64,000 nt of DNA. Source: Nonomuraea sp. NBC_00507. GTDB lineage: Bacteria > Actinomycetota > Actinomycetes > Streptosporangiales > Streptosporangiaceae. How positions within the stretch are numbered: the first letter of the stretch is position 1; each line of letters begins with the position of its first letter. This document shows positions 1 to 8,166 of the stretch, piece after piece. Location: NCBI RefSeq assembly GCF_036013525.1, contig NZ_CP107853.1:1178001-1242000 (forward strand). Reading direction: 5' to 3'. Both the position numbers and the translations under genes were made by a program. The notes beneath the pieces are model-generated. The model was given only the letters and a program-made list of their open reading frames with translations. It searched no databases and was not told where the DNA came from.

Positions 1-1315
1 CAGCGACGCGGCCGGCCTTGTCGTGGCGCCCGCGCTTCTGGCCCTGTTCTTCTGGCGGCGGGCCGACCTGGCCGCCACCGTGCTGACGGGAGTGCTGTTC
101 GCGCTCGTGAAAACGACGGAGACGGGCGCTGAGGCCGCCTCCCAAGCTTGGACCCTCATAGCGGGCCCTTCGCGCGTCCTGGCCGATTCCACGGACCTTC
201 TCGCCCTGCCGGCGCTCGCGCTGGCCTGGTGGGTACGTCGGCGCAGCCTCGCGGCAGGTTCCTCCCCACGCTGGCGGATCATCGTGACGATGCCGCTGGC
301 CGTCCTTGCGGTCACCGCCACCTCCGCCGCGCCTGGCCCGCCCACAGCCGCTGCGGTCGAGGTGAAGGACGACCGGATCCTCGTGTACACCGACGACTTC
401 ACCATCTGGGAGTCCGAGGACCATGCGGCCACCTGGTCGTCGAGCAGCGTCCCCTTCGACGACCTGCCTCCAGACATCCGCAGCCGACTCCAGGACGTCA
501 AGTCGCCGCAGGCCGCCGCGTGTGTGCCCTACCAGGCGACGCGCTGCTATCGGGTGGTGCCCGGCCTGATGGCCGTGGAGCAGTCCGACGACGGCGGCGA
601 CACCTGGCACCCCTCGTGGTCCCTGTCCGACGGCGACGAGCGAGAGCGCCTCGTCAGGACGTACGACGACGAGTCCGGGCTGCGCTCGATGGGGCTCGCC
701 GTGCAGGCCTGGCGCGGCGGGCACGTCGTGGTCGTCGCGAACGGGCTGGACGGCATCGTGGTCCGCGACGAGGCGGGCACCTGGCGGCGGCTCGGCTGGC
801 CGGGCAACGACCCGGAGAGCCCGTCGGTGGACCTCTCTCCCGAGATGCACGTGGCGATCTTCCTGGCCGCGTGCATGTTGTTCGGCTGCGCCGGAGCGGG
901 GCTACGCCGATACCACCGCCTCTACCTGGGCTTCGCCGCAGCCGCCTGCCTGAGTTATCTGGCTGTGGTGAATGCGCCGCGCTTCGCCGGCCCGATCGCC
1001 GATCTCGACGTCGTGGTGCGGCTCCTCGGTCTGATGACCATCCCGGTGGGGTTCGCGGTGTGCATCGCGCTGCTCTTCACGGGGCGGGCGCGGCCGGCGC
1101 CCCTCGCCGTCGGGGTGCTGGGCGCGCCGCTGGTCTACCTGAGCGTCTACACGCCCTTCCACGGGTGGGCGGCGGGCACGCCTGCGGCCTACTGGGCGGC
1201 GGTCGTGCTCGCGGTGCTGCTGACCGCGCTGGTGCTGCTGCCCGCCCTCACCCTCATCAGGAGGGACGCCCGCCGGGCAAGCTCGCCGGCGGACAGTCCT
1301 CCCTGGACTCCTTGA
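1..1315 (+). CDS. 5'-truncated multipass membrane protein with Asp-box (BNR-like) domain
   Basis: The reading frame is already open at base 2, so the true start probably lies before the window; the first in-window start codon is GTG at 23. The visible part begins with about three hydrophobic segments. A soluble, probably extracytoplasmic region of about 165 residues follows, with two Asp-box-like motifs (SDDGGDTW near base 585 and a weaker SEDHAATW near 415). The C-terminal 140 residues hold about four membrane helices. Asp boxes occur in beta-propeller and sialidase-type folds, but this domain is too short for a full propeller. No enzymatic motif is visible and I do not recognise the family. 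It ends tail-to-tail with serS. Confidence 0.7.
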   Translation, partial: SDAAGLVVAPALLALFFWRRADLAATVLTGVLFALVKTTETGAEAASQAWTLIAGPSRVLADSTDLLALPALALAWWVRRRSLAAGSSPRWRIIVTMPLAVLAVTATSAAPGPPTAAAVEVKDDRILVYTDDFTIWESEDHAATWSSSSVPFDDLPPDIRSRLQDVKSPQAAACVPYQATRCYRVVPGLMAVEQSDDGGDTWHPSWSLSDGDERERLVRTYDDESGLRSMGLAVQAWRGGHVVVVANGLDGIVVRDEAGTWRRLGWPGNDPESPSVDLSPEMHVAIFLAACMLFGCAGAGLRRYHRLYLGFAAAACLSYLAVVNAPRFAGPIADLDVVVRLLGLMTIPVGFAVCIALLFTGRARPAPLAVGVLGAPLVYLSVYTPFHGWAAGTPAAYWAAVVLAVLLTALVLLPALTLIRRDARRASSPADSPPWTP

Positions 1316-1324
1316 GCCCTGCTT

Positions 1325-1346
1325 GGCCGACGTGGGCTGCTCGGCC
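1325..1346. terminator. Weak inverted repeat between convergent ends
   Basis: GGCCGA and TCGGCC (six base pairs, ten-base loop) lie between the convergent stops of the membrane protein and serS. There is no T-tract on either side, so it is at most a weak or Rho-independent-like hairpin. Confidence 0.3.
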
Positions 1347-1354
1347 GGCGAGGG

Positions 1355-2617
1355 CTACTTGGCCGGCGTGAGCACGTCGAGGCCCACGTAAGGGCGCAGC
1401 GCCTCGGGAACCACCACGGAGCCGTCGGCCTGCTGGTGGTTCTCGAGGATCGCCACGATCCAGCGGGTCGTGGCGAGCGTGCCGTTGAGCGTGGCCAGGT
1501 GGCGCGGCTTGCCGTCCTTGTCGCGGTAGCGGGTCCCGAGCCTGCGAGCCTGGAACTCGGTGCAGTTGGACGTGGAGGTCAGCTCCCGGTAGCGGCCCTG
1601 GGTGGGGATCCAGGCCTCGCAGTCGAACTTGCGGGCGGCCGACATGCCGAGATCGCCCGCCGCCGTGTCGATGATCCGGTAGGGGACCTCGATCTTGGCC
1701 AGCATCTCCTTCTCCCAGGCCAGCAGGCGCTGGTGCTCCTCGTGGGCATCCTCGGGGCGCACGTAGGAGAACATCTCGACCTTGTCGAACTGGTGGACCC
1801 GGATGATGCCCCTGGTGTCCTTGCCGTAGGAGCCCGCCTCGCGGCGGAAGCACGACGACCAGCCCGCGTAACGCAGCGGCAGCTCGCCGGCATCGATGAT
1901 CTCCTGGGCGTGGTAGCCGGCCAGCGAGACCTCCGAGGTGCCGACCAGGTAGAGGTCGTCCTCCGGCAGCCGGTAGATCTCCTTGTCGTGGGCCACGTGG
2001 AAGCCGGTGCCCTGCATGGTCTCCGGCTTGACGAGCACCGGTGTGATCATCGGCGTGAACCCGGCCTCGATCGCCTGCTGCATGGCCATGTTGAGCAGCC
2101 CCAGCTGCAGGCGCGCGCCCACACCCTTGAGGAAGAAGAACCGCGAGCCGGACACCTTGGCGCCCCGCTCCATGTCGATGGCGCCGAGCACCTCGCCCAG
2201 CTCCAGGTGGTCCTTGGGCTCGAAGTCGAACTTCCGCGGCTCGCCGTGGGTCTCGAGCACCACGTAGTCGTCCTCGCCGCCGGGCGGCGCGCCCTCCTCG
2301 ACGATGTTGGGCAGCGTCTGGACGAGCTCGTCGAGCTCGGCCCCGAGCTTCTCCGCCTCCGCCTCGGCCGCCTTGACCTGGCTCGCGAGGTCCTTGGCAC
2401 GCTGGAGCAGCGCCGCCTTCTCCTCGCCCTGCGCCTTGGAGACCGACTTGCCCATGCTCTTCTGCTCGGCGCGCAGAGACTCGAACGAGGTCAGCGCGGA
2501 TCGGCGGCGCTCGTCGAGGTCGAGCAGCGTGTCGACGACGGAGTCGTCCTCACCGCGGGCACGCTGCGACGCCCGTAGCCGGTCGGGATGCTCACGAAGG
2601 GTACGCAGGTCAATCAC
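1355..2617 (-). CDS. serS: Seryl-tRNA synthetase
   Basis: Charges tRNA-Ser (and tRNA-Sec where present) with serine in the cytoplasm. The 420-residue length is normal for the family. The first 110 residues are heptad-rich and form the antiparallel coiled-coil arm that grips the long variable arm of tRNA-Ser. The rest is the class II core, with motif 2 ([14 protein letters not shown]) and motif 3 ([15 protein letters not shown]). The start is GTG at 2617: a TAGCCT -10 box ends six bases upstream and there is no Shine-Dalgarno, so translation is probably leaderless. The next gene upstream on the same strand is pheA, separated by a repeat-rich 360-base gap. Confidence 0.97.
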   Translation of the reverse strand: MIDLRTLREHPDRLRASQRARGEDDSVVDTLLDLDERRRSALTSFESLRAEQKSMGKSVSKAQGEEKAALLQRAKDLASQVKAAEAEAEKLGAELDELVQTLPNIVEEGAPPGGEDDYVVLETHGEPRKFDFEPKDHLELGEVLGAIDMERGAKVSGSRFFFLKGVGARLQLGLLNMAMQQAIEAGFTPMITPVLVKPETMQGTGFHVAHDKEIYRLPEDDLYLVGTSEVSLAGYHAQEIIDAGELPLRYAGWSSCFRREAGSYGKDTRGIIRVHQFDKVEMFSYVRPEDAHEEHQRLLAWEKEMLAKIEVPYRIIDTAAGDLGMSAARKFDCEAWIPTQGRYRELTSTSNCTEFQARRLGTRYRDKDGKPRHLATLNGTLATTRWIVAILENHQQADGSVVVPEALRPYVGLDVLTPAK

Positions 2618-2629
2618 AAGGAAAGGCTA
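2618..2629 (-). promoter_or_regulatory. Leaderless -10 promoter of serS
   Basis: On the minus strand TAGCCT (2629-2624) is followed by six bases and then the GTG start, which puts transcription initiation at or next to the start codon. No convincing -35 is visible. Confidence 0.5.
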
Positions 2630-2821
2630 CCGGCGCCCGGCTGCGTCTCGCCCCCGGATTACCTCTGCCCGCCATGACCGTCCCCCGACCTGCCGCTCAC
2701 CTGCCCGACGCGGTCGCGGTGACCACGCACCGGGCCTCATGTCCCGAACGGCAGTCTCGGCGGCCGCGGCCCCTCGTCGGCGACCCCGACACACCCGCCT
2801 GACCGCCAAAGGACCCGGGCA

Positions 2822-2982
2822 GGGCGAGCGTCGCTCAGGGCGAGCGTCGCTCAGGGCGACGGGATGCTGGGACGCTCAGACTCGCGCACGCTGAGACGCT
2901 CGGACTCGCGGGCGCCGGACTCGCGGACGCCGGACTCGCGGACGCTGAGACACTCGGACTCGCGGACGCTGGGACGCTCAGA
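2822..2982. repeat. Degenerate tandem repeats between serS and pheA
   Basis: Two exact tandem copies of the 16-mer GGGCGAGCGTCGCTCA (2822-2853) are followed by about 115 bases of degenerate units built on GGACTCGCGGACGC and GACGCTCAGA. The array runs into the last codons of pheA, and its final GACGCTCAGA copy supplies the pheA stop. The units contain short palindromes such as GAGCGTCGCTC and can fold into hairpins. The rest of the 2618-2977 gap (2630-2821) holds no gene I can support. Confidence 0.7.
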
Positions 2983-3898
2983 CCTGCCCGGCGCGGATGC
3001 GGGCGAGCCAATCGCCTGCCTCGGCGAACTCGGCGTCGGCCGTGCCTCGCTTGATCTGCGGCGCGATGCCGTCGGCCCGCGGGTAACTGCCCAGGAAACG
3101 CACCTCGCCGCAGATGCGGTGCAGCCCCGAGATGGCCTCGCCGACCCGGGCGTCGGCCACGTGCCCCTCGAAGTCGAAGTGGAAGAAGTAACGCCCGATG
3201 CCGTCGCCGGTGGGCCGCGACTCGATGCGCGTCAGGTTGACCCCGCGCACGGAGAACTCGGTCAGCATCTCCAAGAGCGCGCCCGGGTGGTCGTCAGCCA
3301 GGAAAACGACCAGCGTGGTGCGGTCGGAGCCGGTCGGCTCGGGCAGCGGCCCGGGGCGGCCGACTTTGACGAACCTGGTCACGGTGTCCGACCTGTCGCC
3401 GATGTCGGTGGCCAGCTCGACCAGCCCATAGTGCTCGCCGGCGATGCGGGCGGCGATGGCGGCGTCGTATGGGGCGCCCGGCAGCGACACCTCCTGCGCC
3501 GCGGCCGCCGTCGAAGGCGCGGCCACCACGACCGCGTCGGGCAGCTCTCGGGCGAGGAAGGCGCGGCACTGGGTGATGGCCGCAGGATGCGTGTAGACGC
3601 GCTTGATGTGCGGGATCTCGGTGTCGGGCCGGGCCAGCAGCGAGAACTGCACGGGCAGCAGCAGCTCGGCCGTGATCAGCAACGGCTCGCCCCAGGCGAA
3701 CTCGTCGAGCGTCGTGGTGATCGCGCCCTCGATCGAGTTTTCCAACGGGACCACGGCCCCATCGGCCTCGCCGGTGCGAGCGGCGTTGAGCGCGGCACTG
3801 ACCGTGGCGCAGGGCAGCCGCTCGGCGGTGGGGTCGAGGAGCCGCAGGGCCTCTTCGGTGAAGGTCCCCTCCGGCCCGAGATAGGCGAGTCTGGGCAT
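2978..3898 (-). CDS. pheA: Prephenate dehydratase with C-terminal ACT domain
   Basis: Converts prephenate to phenylpyruvate in phenylalanine synthesis. The 306-residue protein starts at ATG 3898 (MPRLAYLGPEGTF, the standard N-terminus), not at an upstream in-frame start. The catalytic domain carries the TRF motif at 174-176, with its catalytic threonine. Residues ~195-275 are an ACT domain with the ESRP motif (226-229) used for allosteric phenylalanine binding. It is the monofunctional actinobacterial form without chorismate mutase. A TACTCT box ends six bases before the ATG, suggesting leaderless expression. A 31-bp tandem repeat lies just upstream. Confidence 0.96.
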   Translation of the reverse strand: MPRLAYLGPEGTFTEEALRLLDPTAERLPCATVSAALNAARTGEADGAVVPLENSIEGAITTTLDEFAWGEPLLITAELLLPVQFSLLARPDTEIPHIKRVYTHPAAITQCRAFLARELPDAVVVAAPSTAAAAQEVSLPGAPYDAAIAARIAGEHYGLVELATDIGDRSDTVTRFVKVGRPGPLPEPTGSDRTTLVVFLADDHPGALLEMLTEFSVRGVNLTRIESRPTGDGIGRYFFHFDFEGHVADARVGEAISGLHRICGEVRFLGSYPRADGIAPQIKRGTADAEFAEAGDWLARIRAGQV

Positions 3899-3910
3899 GC
3901 ATCTAGAGTA
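3899..3910 (-). promoter_or_regulatory. Leaderless -10 promoter of pheA
   Basis: TACTCT on the minus strand (3910-3905) is followed by six bases and the ATG. It is A/T-rich in a GC-rich background and there is no Shine-Dalgarno. No clear -35 is seen. Confidence 0.45.
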
Positions 3911-3960
3911 TCCGCAGGTCGGCAGGCACGCGCGCCCTTTCGCCACGGCCTGCACCGTCC

Positions 3961-4083
3961 CACGCCCTCACCCGAGGCCGACCGCCCGACCCGCGCCCTC
4001 ACCCAGGGCCGACGGTCCGTCCCACGCCCTCACCCAGGGCCGACGGTCCGTCCCACGCCTCACCCAGGGCCGACGGTCCGTTC
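3961..4083. repeat. 31-bp tandem repeat, four copies
   Basis: Copies begin at 3961, 3992, 4023 and 4054. The core of copies 2-4 is CCCTCACCCAGGGCCGACGG (one base shorter in the last copy); copy 1 is diverged. It lies between pheA and the DUF4446 gene. Copies are adjacent without spacers, so this is a minisatellite, not a CRISPR array. Confidence 0.8.
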
Positions 4084-4089
4084 CGGCCG

Positions 4090-4509
4090 TCAGAGCGGGC
4101 CTGATGCCCGAGACGGGACCAACGGGCCGAGCCCCAGCCTGGCCGCGCGCACCGCCTCTTCCTCCTCCGGCGACAGCGGCTGCTGCCCCTTCCCGCCCAC
4201 CACCGGCCGCACGTACGTACGGGTCTCGCTCCGGCCGTTGATCGAGGTCAGGACGATGCCGTCACCCAGCCCGTTGATCATCGCGATCGAGAATGACAGC
4301 CGCCCCGTCATCTCGGAGAGCGCGTCGTACCGGCAGACGGCCACGTCCCTGATGGCCTTGAGATCGCCCCTGCCCTCGCTGGTCTGTCTGGCCAGCATCC
4401 GCTGGCAGTCCTCCACGACGGCTCTGGCCTGCCGGAGCGCCAGATAACCGATCATGACGCCACTGACCCCGGCGACGACGCCCACGATGATCCAGGTGGT
4501 AACGAGCAC
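4090..4509 (-). CDS. DUF4446 family membrane-anchored protein
   Basis: 139 residues. One N-terminal membrane helix (about 5-25) is followed by a helical stretch and a conserved C-terminal domain containing CRYDALSEMTGRLSFS and GDGIVLTSINGRSETRTY, the signature of DUF4446. The biochemical role of the family is unknown. It begins at GTG 4509, and a TACCCT box ends seven bases upstream (leaderless). A mannosyltransferase gene follows upstream on the same strand, 18 bp away. Confidence 0.85.
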   Translation of the reverse strand: MLVTTWIIVGVVAGVSGVMIGYLALRQARAVVEDCQRMLARQTSEGRGDLKAIRDVAVCRYDALSEMTGRLSFSIAMINGLGDGIVLTSINGRSETRTYVRPVVGGKGQQPLSPEEEEAVRAARLGLGPLVPSRASGPL

Positions 4510-4522
4510 GGCACAGAGGGTA
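4510..4522 (-). promoter_or_regulatory. Leaderless -10 promoter of DUF4446 gene
   Basis: TACCCT (4522-4517 on the minus strand) lies seven bases before the GTG start and there is no Shine-Dalgarno. It sits in the 18-base gap after the GT87 stop. Confidence 0.4.
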
Positions 4523-4527
4523 ATGGT

Positions 4528-5715
4528 TCAGTCAGGGGATCTCCGGTGTTTCGGCAACCAGGACACCAACATCCACACCAGAGCCAGCGCCCCCAGCCCG
4601 AACCCGTTCTGAACGATCTTCCCCAGCACCACGCTGACCCCCGGTATGTCCGCGGCCTTCAGCGAAACTCCCCACCACGGGATCGGCACCACGTAGTACA
4701 GCCACACCCCCGCCGCCACCCGCAGCCTGGCCGGATCCCGCCCGTCGCCGACGATCGCGCCGAGCACCACGACCACCCAGGCCAGGTGGTGGATCCACGC
4801 GACGGGCGAGAGCAGCACGGCCATCAGGCCGACGAGCGCGACCGCGGTGAGCTGGTCACCCGCCCGGTACGCGTCACGGGCGCCGCGGAAGCCGTACCAG
4901 CCGACCCCGGCCACGATCGCGAGCCAGAGAACGGACGTCAGCGCGTCCGGCAAGTAGAGGCGGATCAGCATGCCGCGGATCGACTGGTTGGTGGTGGCCG
5001 CGTTCGAGCCGAGGCGCTCGGGATCGAGCAGCGCCGAGAACCAGAAGTCGGCCGCGTCCTGCGGGATCACCGCGAACGGCACCAACGTGAGCACCGCCGC
5101 CGCGAACGACGCCATGAAGAACGTGCGCCACTGCCTGGTGATCAGCAGATAGATCAGGAAGACGCCGGGCGTCAGCTTCACCGCCGTGGCCAGCCCGATC
5201 AGGAACCCCCGAGGCCACCACGGCCGCCTGGCCACGCAGTCGGCCAGGCACAGCGCGACGAGCATGATGTCGACCTGCCCGAAGCGCACCTGGTCTCTGA
5301 TCGGCATCAGGTAAGCGCAGGCCACCATGAGCAGGGCGAACGCCCACGGCACGTATTTCCGCACCGCCGGTCCGCTCAGCGCCTCCCTGAATGCGAACCA
5401 CACCGTCACGGCCAGCGCCACGAAGATCCCGGCCGTCCACACCCATTGGGCCGTCTCCCAGGACATCTTCGCCAGCACCACCGCCAGCATCGCGGCGACG
5501 GGCGGGTAGGTGAACGGCAGCAGTTGCGGCGCGGGCGTGAAGTAGTCGTAGACCCGTCGCCCCTCGAGCAGCATCTGCCCACCGGTGCGGTAGACGTCCA
5601 GGTCGACCAGCCGTTGATCGTCCGGGTTGGTGAGCCACGCGTGCACCAACGGCGCCACGGCCGCCACGACGACGAGCGCCGCGACCGCCCACGCCCACCA
5701 CTGCCGCCGGATCAC
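4528..5715 (-). CDS. GT87 family polyprenol-phosphate-mannose-dependent mannosyltransferase
   Basis: About 395 residues with roughly ten membrane helices. The N-terminal loop has LVDLDVYRTGG and RRVYDY, matching the first extracytoplasmic loop of GT87 (PimE-like) GT-C enzymes, where an acidic pair around DLDVY acts in catalysis. Such enzymes add mannose from polyprenyl phosphate to lipoglycans outside the membrane. I chose GTG 5715, which has GAGG five bases upstream; 5721 is an alternative. The frame stays open far upstream to 7743, but that part is antisense to another gene. The exact acceptor is not known. Confidence 0.85.
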   Translation of the reverse strand: MIRRQWWAWAVAALVVVAAVAPLVHAWLTNPDDQRLVDLDVYRTGGQMLLEGRRVYDYFTPAPQLLPFTYPPVAAMLAVVLAKMSWETAQWVWTAGIFVALAVTVWFAFREALSGPAVRKYVPWAFALLMVACAYLMPIRDQVRFGQVDIMLVALCLADCVARRPWWPRGFLIGLATAVKLTPGVFLIYLLITRQWRTFFMASFAAAVLTLVPFAVIPQDAADFWFSALLDPERLGSNAATTNQSIRGMLIRLYLPDALTSVLWLAIVAGVGWYGFRGARDAYRAGDQLTAVALVGLMAVLLSPVAWIHHLAWVVVVLGAIVGDGRDPARLRVAAGVWLYYVVPIPWWGVSLKAADIPGVSVVLGKIVQNGFGLGALALVWMLVSWLPKHRRSPD

Positions 5716-5835
5716 CCGCACCTCGCCATCTATCACGAGGTGGCACGTTACCCGGCGACCGCGTTTCGCGCGTCCGTGAGCATAAGCTCTGAGATCAGGT
5801 TTGCTCCCGCTCAGTCTTGAGGAACGATTCCGTCC

Positions 5836-8166
5836 ATGCCGAACGACGCCATGCCAACCCCGGCACGCCACGAGCGGCGCTCGCTCGTAGGTCGCGGGTC
5901 CCGCCTTCGCCGGTTCGTCGTGGTGCTCCTGCTGGGCATGGTGATCGCGGGACCGCTTGCCCTGACGAGCGCGGCCGGAGCGGCATGGGCGACCACGGCC
6001 GAGGGGCGCGTGGCCCTCATCGGCGTGCCTGGGCTCGAATGGAGCGATCTCGACCAGGCCCGGACGCCCAACCTGTGGCGTCTGGTGAGCCAGGGCGCCT
6101 CGGCCTCGCTTTCGACCCGGGCCGTGCCCCCGCCGGACCGCGGCATAACCTGCCCCGTCGCCGGCTGGATGACGGTCTCCGCCGGTCAGCGGGCCGGCAC
6201 GGCGGGCAAGGGCTGCCCGGCCCCTGCCGCGCCCCAGTCGGCGGGCGCGGGTGCGGCCGTCCCCAACTGGTCGACGTTGACGGCGCATCAGTCGGAGACC
6301 GGCTTCAACGCGCGGCTCGGGACCTTGGGGCAAGTGGTGACGGACGGGGGTGGCAAGGTTGCGGCCGTCGGACCGGGCGCCGCGATTGCCGGGGCCGACA
6401 GGTCCGGAAATATCGCCAAATACGCCCCCAATCTCGATGCCCTGGGCGACCCTGCCCCGTACAACCTGATCGTTTTCGAGGCCTCCGACCTCGCGGACGC
6501 CTGGGCCGGCCAGCCCCTCGACGAGTACGGCGTCCCGGTCCCCTTGTCGGCCCCGGCTCGCCAGGCCGCCGTGGCCCGGGCGGACCAGCAAATCGGCGCC
6601 CTGGTCGGCAAGGTGCCGTCCGGCACGACGATCCTGGTGGCCGGAATCTCGGACGTGACCCCGAACGCGCACCTGCACGTGGCGATCGCCGCCGGCCCGT
6701 CCCCGAGCGGGGAGCCGTACCCGCGCGGCCACCTCACCGCCACCTCCACCCGCCAGGACGCCCTGGTCACCATCACCGACCTCACCGCCACCACCATCCA
6801 GCTCCTGGGCCTGACCGCCCCGCGCGAGGTGGTGGGCCGCCCCTGGCAACCGGGTGGTCCCGGGCCGGCAACCGCGGCGGGCACGGTGGCGGAGCTGGCG
6901 GACGGCGATCTGGCCAGCCAGGTCCTCCGCGAGGTTCGCGGCCCGTTCTTCACCGTCCTGGTGACGGTCCAGCTCCTCTTCTACGCCTGGGCCGCCCTGG
7001 CACTCCGCCGCCGCCGCACCCCCGCCCAGCCACCGCACCTCAGCGCTTCCACCTCCTCCGCCGCGACCGACCAGCTCGCGAGCACCTCCAAGCTCCTGCG
7101 TGCCGTGCAAGTCGTGGCGGTCGTCAGCGGAGCCATCGCCGTCTCCACGTTCCTGGCACAGTTGGTGCCCTGGTGGGCACTGCCGGTGCCGATGCTGTCC
7201 GTCATTGTGACGATCTTGGCCATCGCCGGCCTGATCACCGCCGTCGCCTTCGCCGGCCCCTGGCGGGCGCACGTCCTCGGCCCGCTCACCGCCGTAGCCG
7301 CGATCACCTCCCTCGCCCTCCTCATCGACGTCATGACCGGCTCCAGACTCCAGGTGAACGCCGTGACCGGCTACGAGCCCGTGACCGGAGGGCGGTTCTA
7401 CGGCTTCAGCAACATCGCCTTCGCCGTCTACGCCACGGGCACCATCCTCGGGCTGGCCGGGGTGGCGCAATGGTTGCTGAGCAGGGGCGTGTCCAGGTTT
7501 GTCGTGGTGGGGGCGTGCTCGCTGTATGGGGGCTTCGCGGTGTTCGCGGATGGCTGGCCGTCGTGGGGTGCGGACTTCGGCGGGGTGCCGGCGTTCGTGG
7601 TCGGGCTGGCCGTCTTCCTCATCCTGCTCTCGGGCAGACGGGTGTCGGTGCTGCGCCTTCTGCTGGTCGGCCTGGCGGGGGCGGCGCTGGTCGGCGCCTT
7701 GTCCGTGGTCGACTGGCTGCGGCCCGAGACCCAGCGGACCCACCTGGGCACGTTCGTGCAGCAGGTCATCGACGGTCAGGCGTGGTCCGTCGTCGGCCGC
7801 AAGTTCAGCGCCATGATCGGCGTAACGGTCGGCAACTGGTCACTGACCCTCCTGTCGGTGGTGGCGCTGGCGTTCCTGTTCCTGGTCCTCACCCGGCCCT
7901 CGCGCTGGGGGGCGCCGGCGCTCGGCCAGGCGTATGGACTGGCCCCGACGCTCAGAGCAGGCCTGTTCGGCGCCTTGACGTGCGCCCTCGTCGGCTTCCT
8001 GATGAACGACTCGGGCATCGCCATCCCGGCTATGGCGCTGACGGTCGCCGTCCCGCTGACGCTGGCCGCCTGTGTGCGCGCCCTGCAGCTCGCCACGCCC
8101 ACACCGCCAGCGCCACGGTCAGGGCGAGCAGCACCCACGCGATCTGAGGCCGGACCACCGTCCTGA
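5836..8166 (+). CDS. Membrane protein with degenerate alkaline-phosphatase-like ectodomain
   Basis: 776 residues. A signal-anchor helix (about 26-47) leads into an extracytoplasmic domain (55-340) with the layout of alkaline-phosphatase/phosphodiesterase folds: ALIGVPGLEWSDL, then TPNLWRLVSQGA, then a GWMTVSAG segment. About eleven membrane helices follow. The aspartate usually found in the first metal-binding motif (DG) is absent (GVPG), so hydrolase activity is doubtful. GAGGAA lies upstream of ATG 5836. It is flanked by mannosyltransferases on the opposite strand, suggesting a cell-envelope role. The last 137 bases overlap the 3' end of the convergent GT-C gene. Confidence 0.8.
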   Translation: MPNDAMPTPARHERRSLVGRGSRLRRFVVVLLLGMVIAGPLALTSAAGAAWATTAEGRVALIGVPGLEWSDLDQARTPNLWRLVSQGASASLSTRAVPPPDRGITCPVAGWMTVSAGQRAGTAGKGCPAPAAPQSAGAGAAVPNWSTLTAHQSETGFNARLGTLGQVVTDGGGKVAAVGPGAAIAGADRSGNIAKYAPNLDALGDPAPYNLIVFEASDLADAWAGQPLDEYGVPVPLSAPARQAAVARADQQIGALVGKVPSGTTILVAGISDVTPNAHLHVAIAAGPSPSGEPYPRGHLTATSTRQDALVTITDLTATTIQLLGLTAPREVVGRPWQPGGPGPATAAGTVAELADGDLASQVLREVRGPFFTVLVTVQLLFYAWAALALRRRRTPAQPPHLSASTSSAATDQLASTSKLLRAVQVVAVVSGAIAVSTFLAQLVPWWALPVPMLSVIVTILAIAGLITAVAFAGPWRAHVLGPLTAVAAITSLALLIDVMTGSRLQVNAVTGYEPVTGGRFYGFSNIAFAVYATGTILGLAGVAQWLLSRGVSRFVVVGACSLYGGFAVFADGWPSWGADFGGVPAFVVGLAVFLILLSGRRVSVLRLLLVGLAGAALVGALSVVDWLRPETQRTHLGTFVQQVIDGQAWSVVGRKFSAMIGVTVGNWSLTLLSVVALAFLFLVLTRPSRWGAPALGQAYGLAPTLRAGLFGALTCALVGFLMNDSGIAIPAMALTVAVPLTLAACVRALQLATPTPPAPRSGRAAPTRSEAGPPS

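Noticed and set aside
3961..4083. Possible CRISPR array
   Set aside because: Copies are directly adjacent without unique spacers and no cas gene exists in the window.
2864..4447. 527-codon plus-strand frame across pheA and the tandem repeats
   Set aside because: It is the reverse shadow of pheA, with low-complexity repeat-encoded ends and no domain or ribosome site.
5722..7743. The upstream part of a 1071-codon minus-strand open frame continuing the GT87 gene
   Set aside because: It is antisense to the phosphatase-like gene, has His/Arg/Gly-rich shadow composition, and the GT87 protein has a natural start at 5715.
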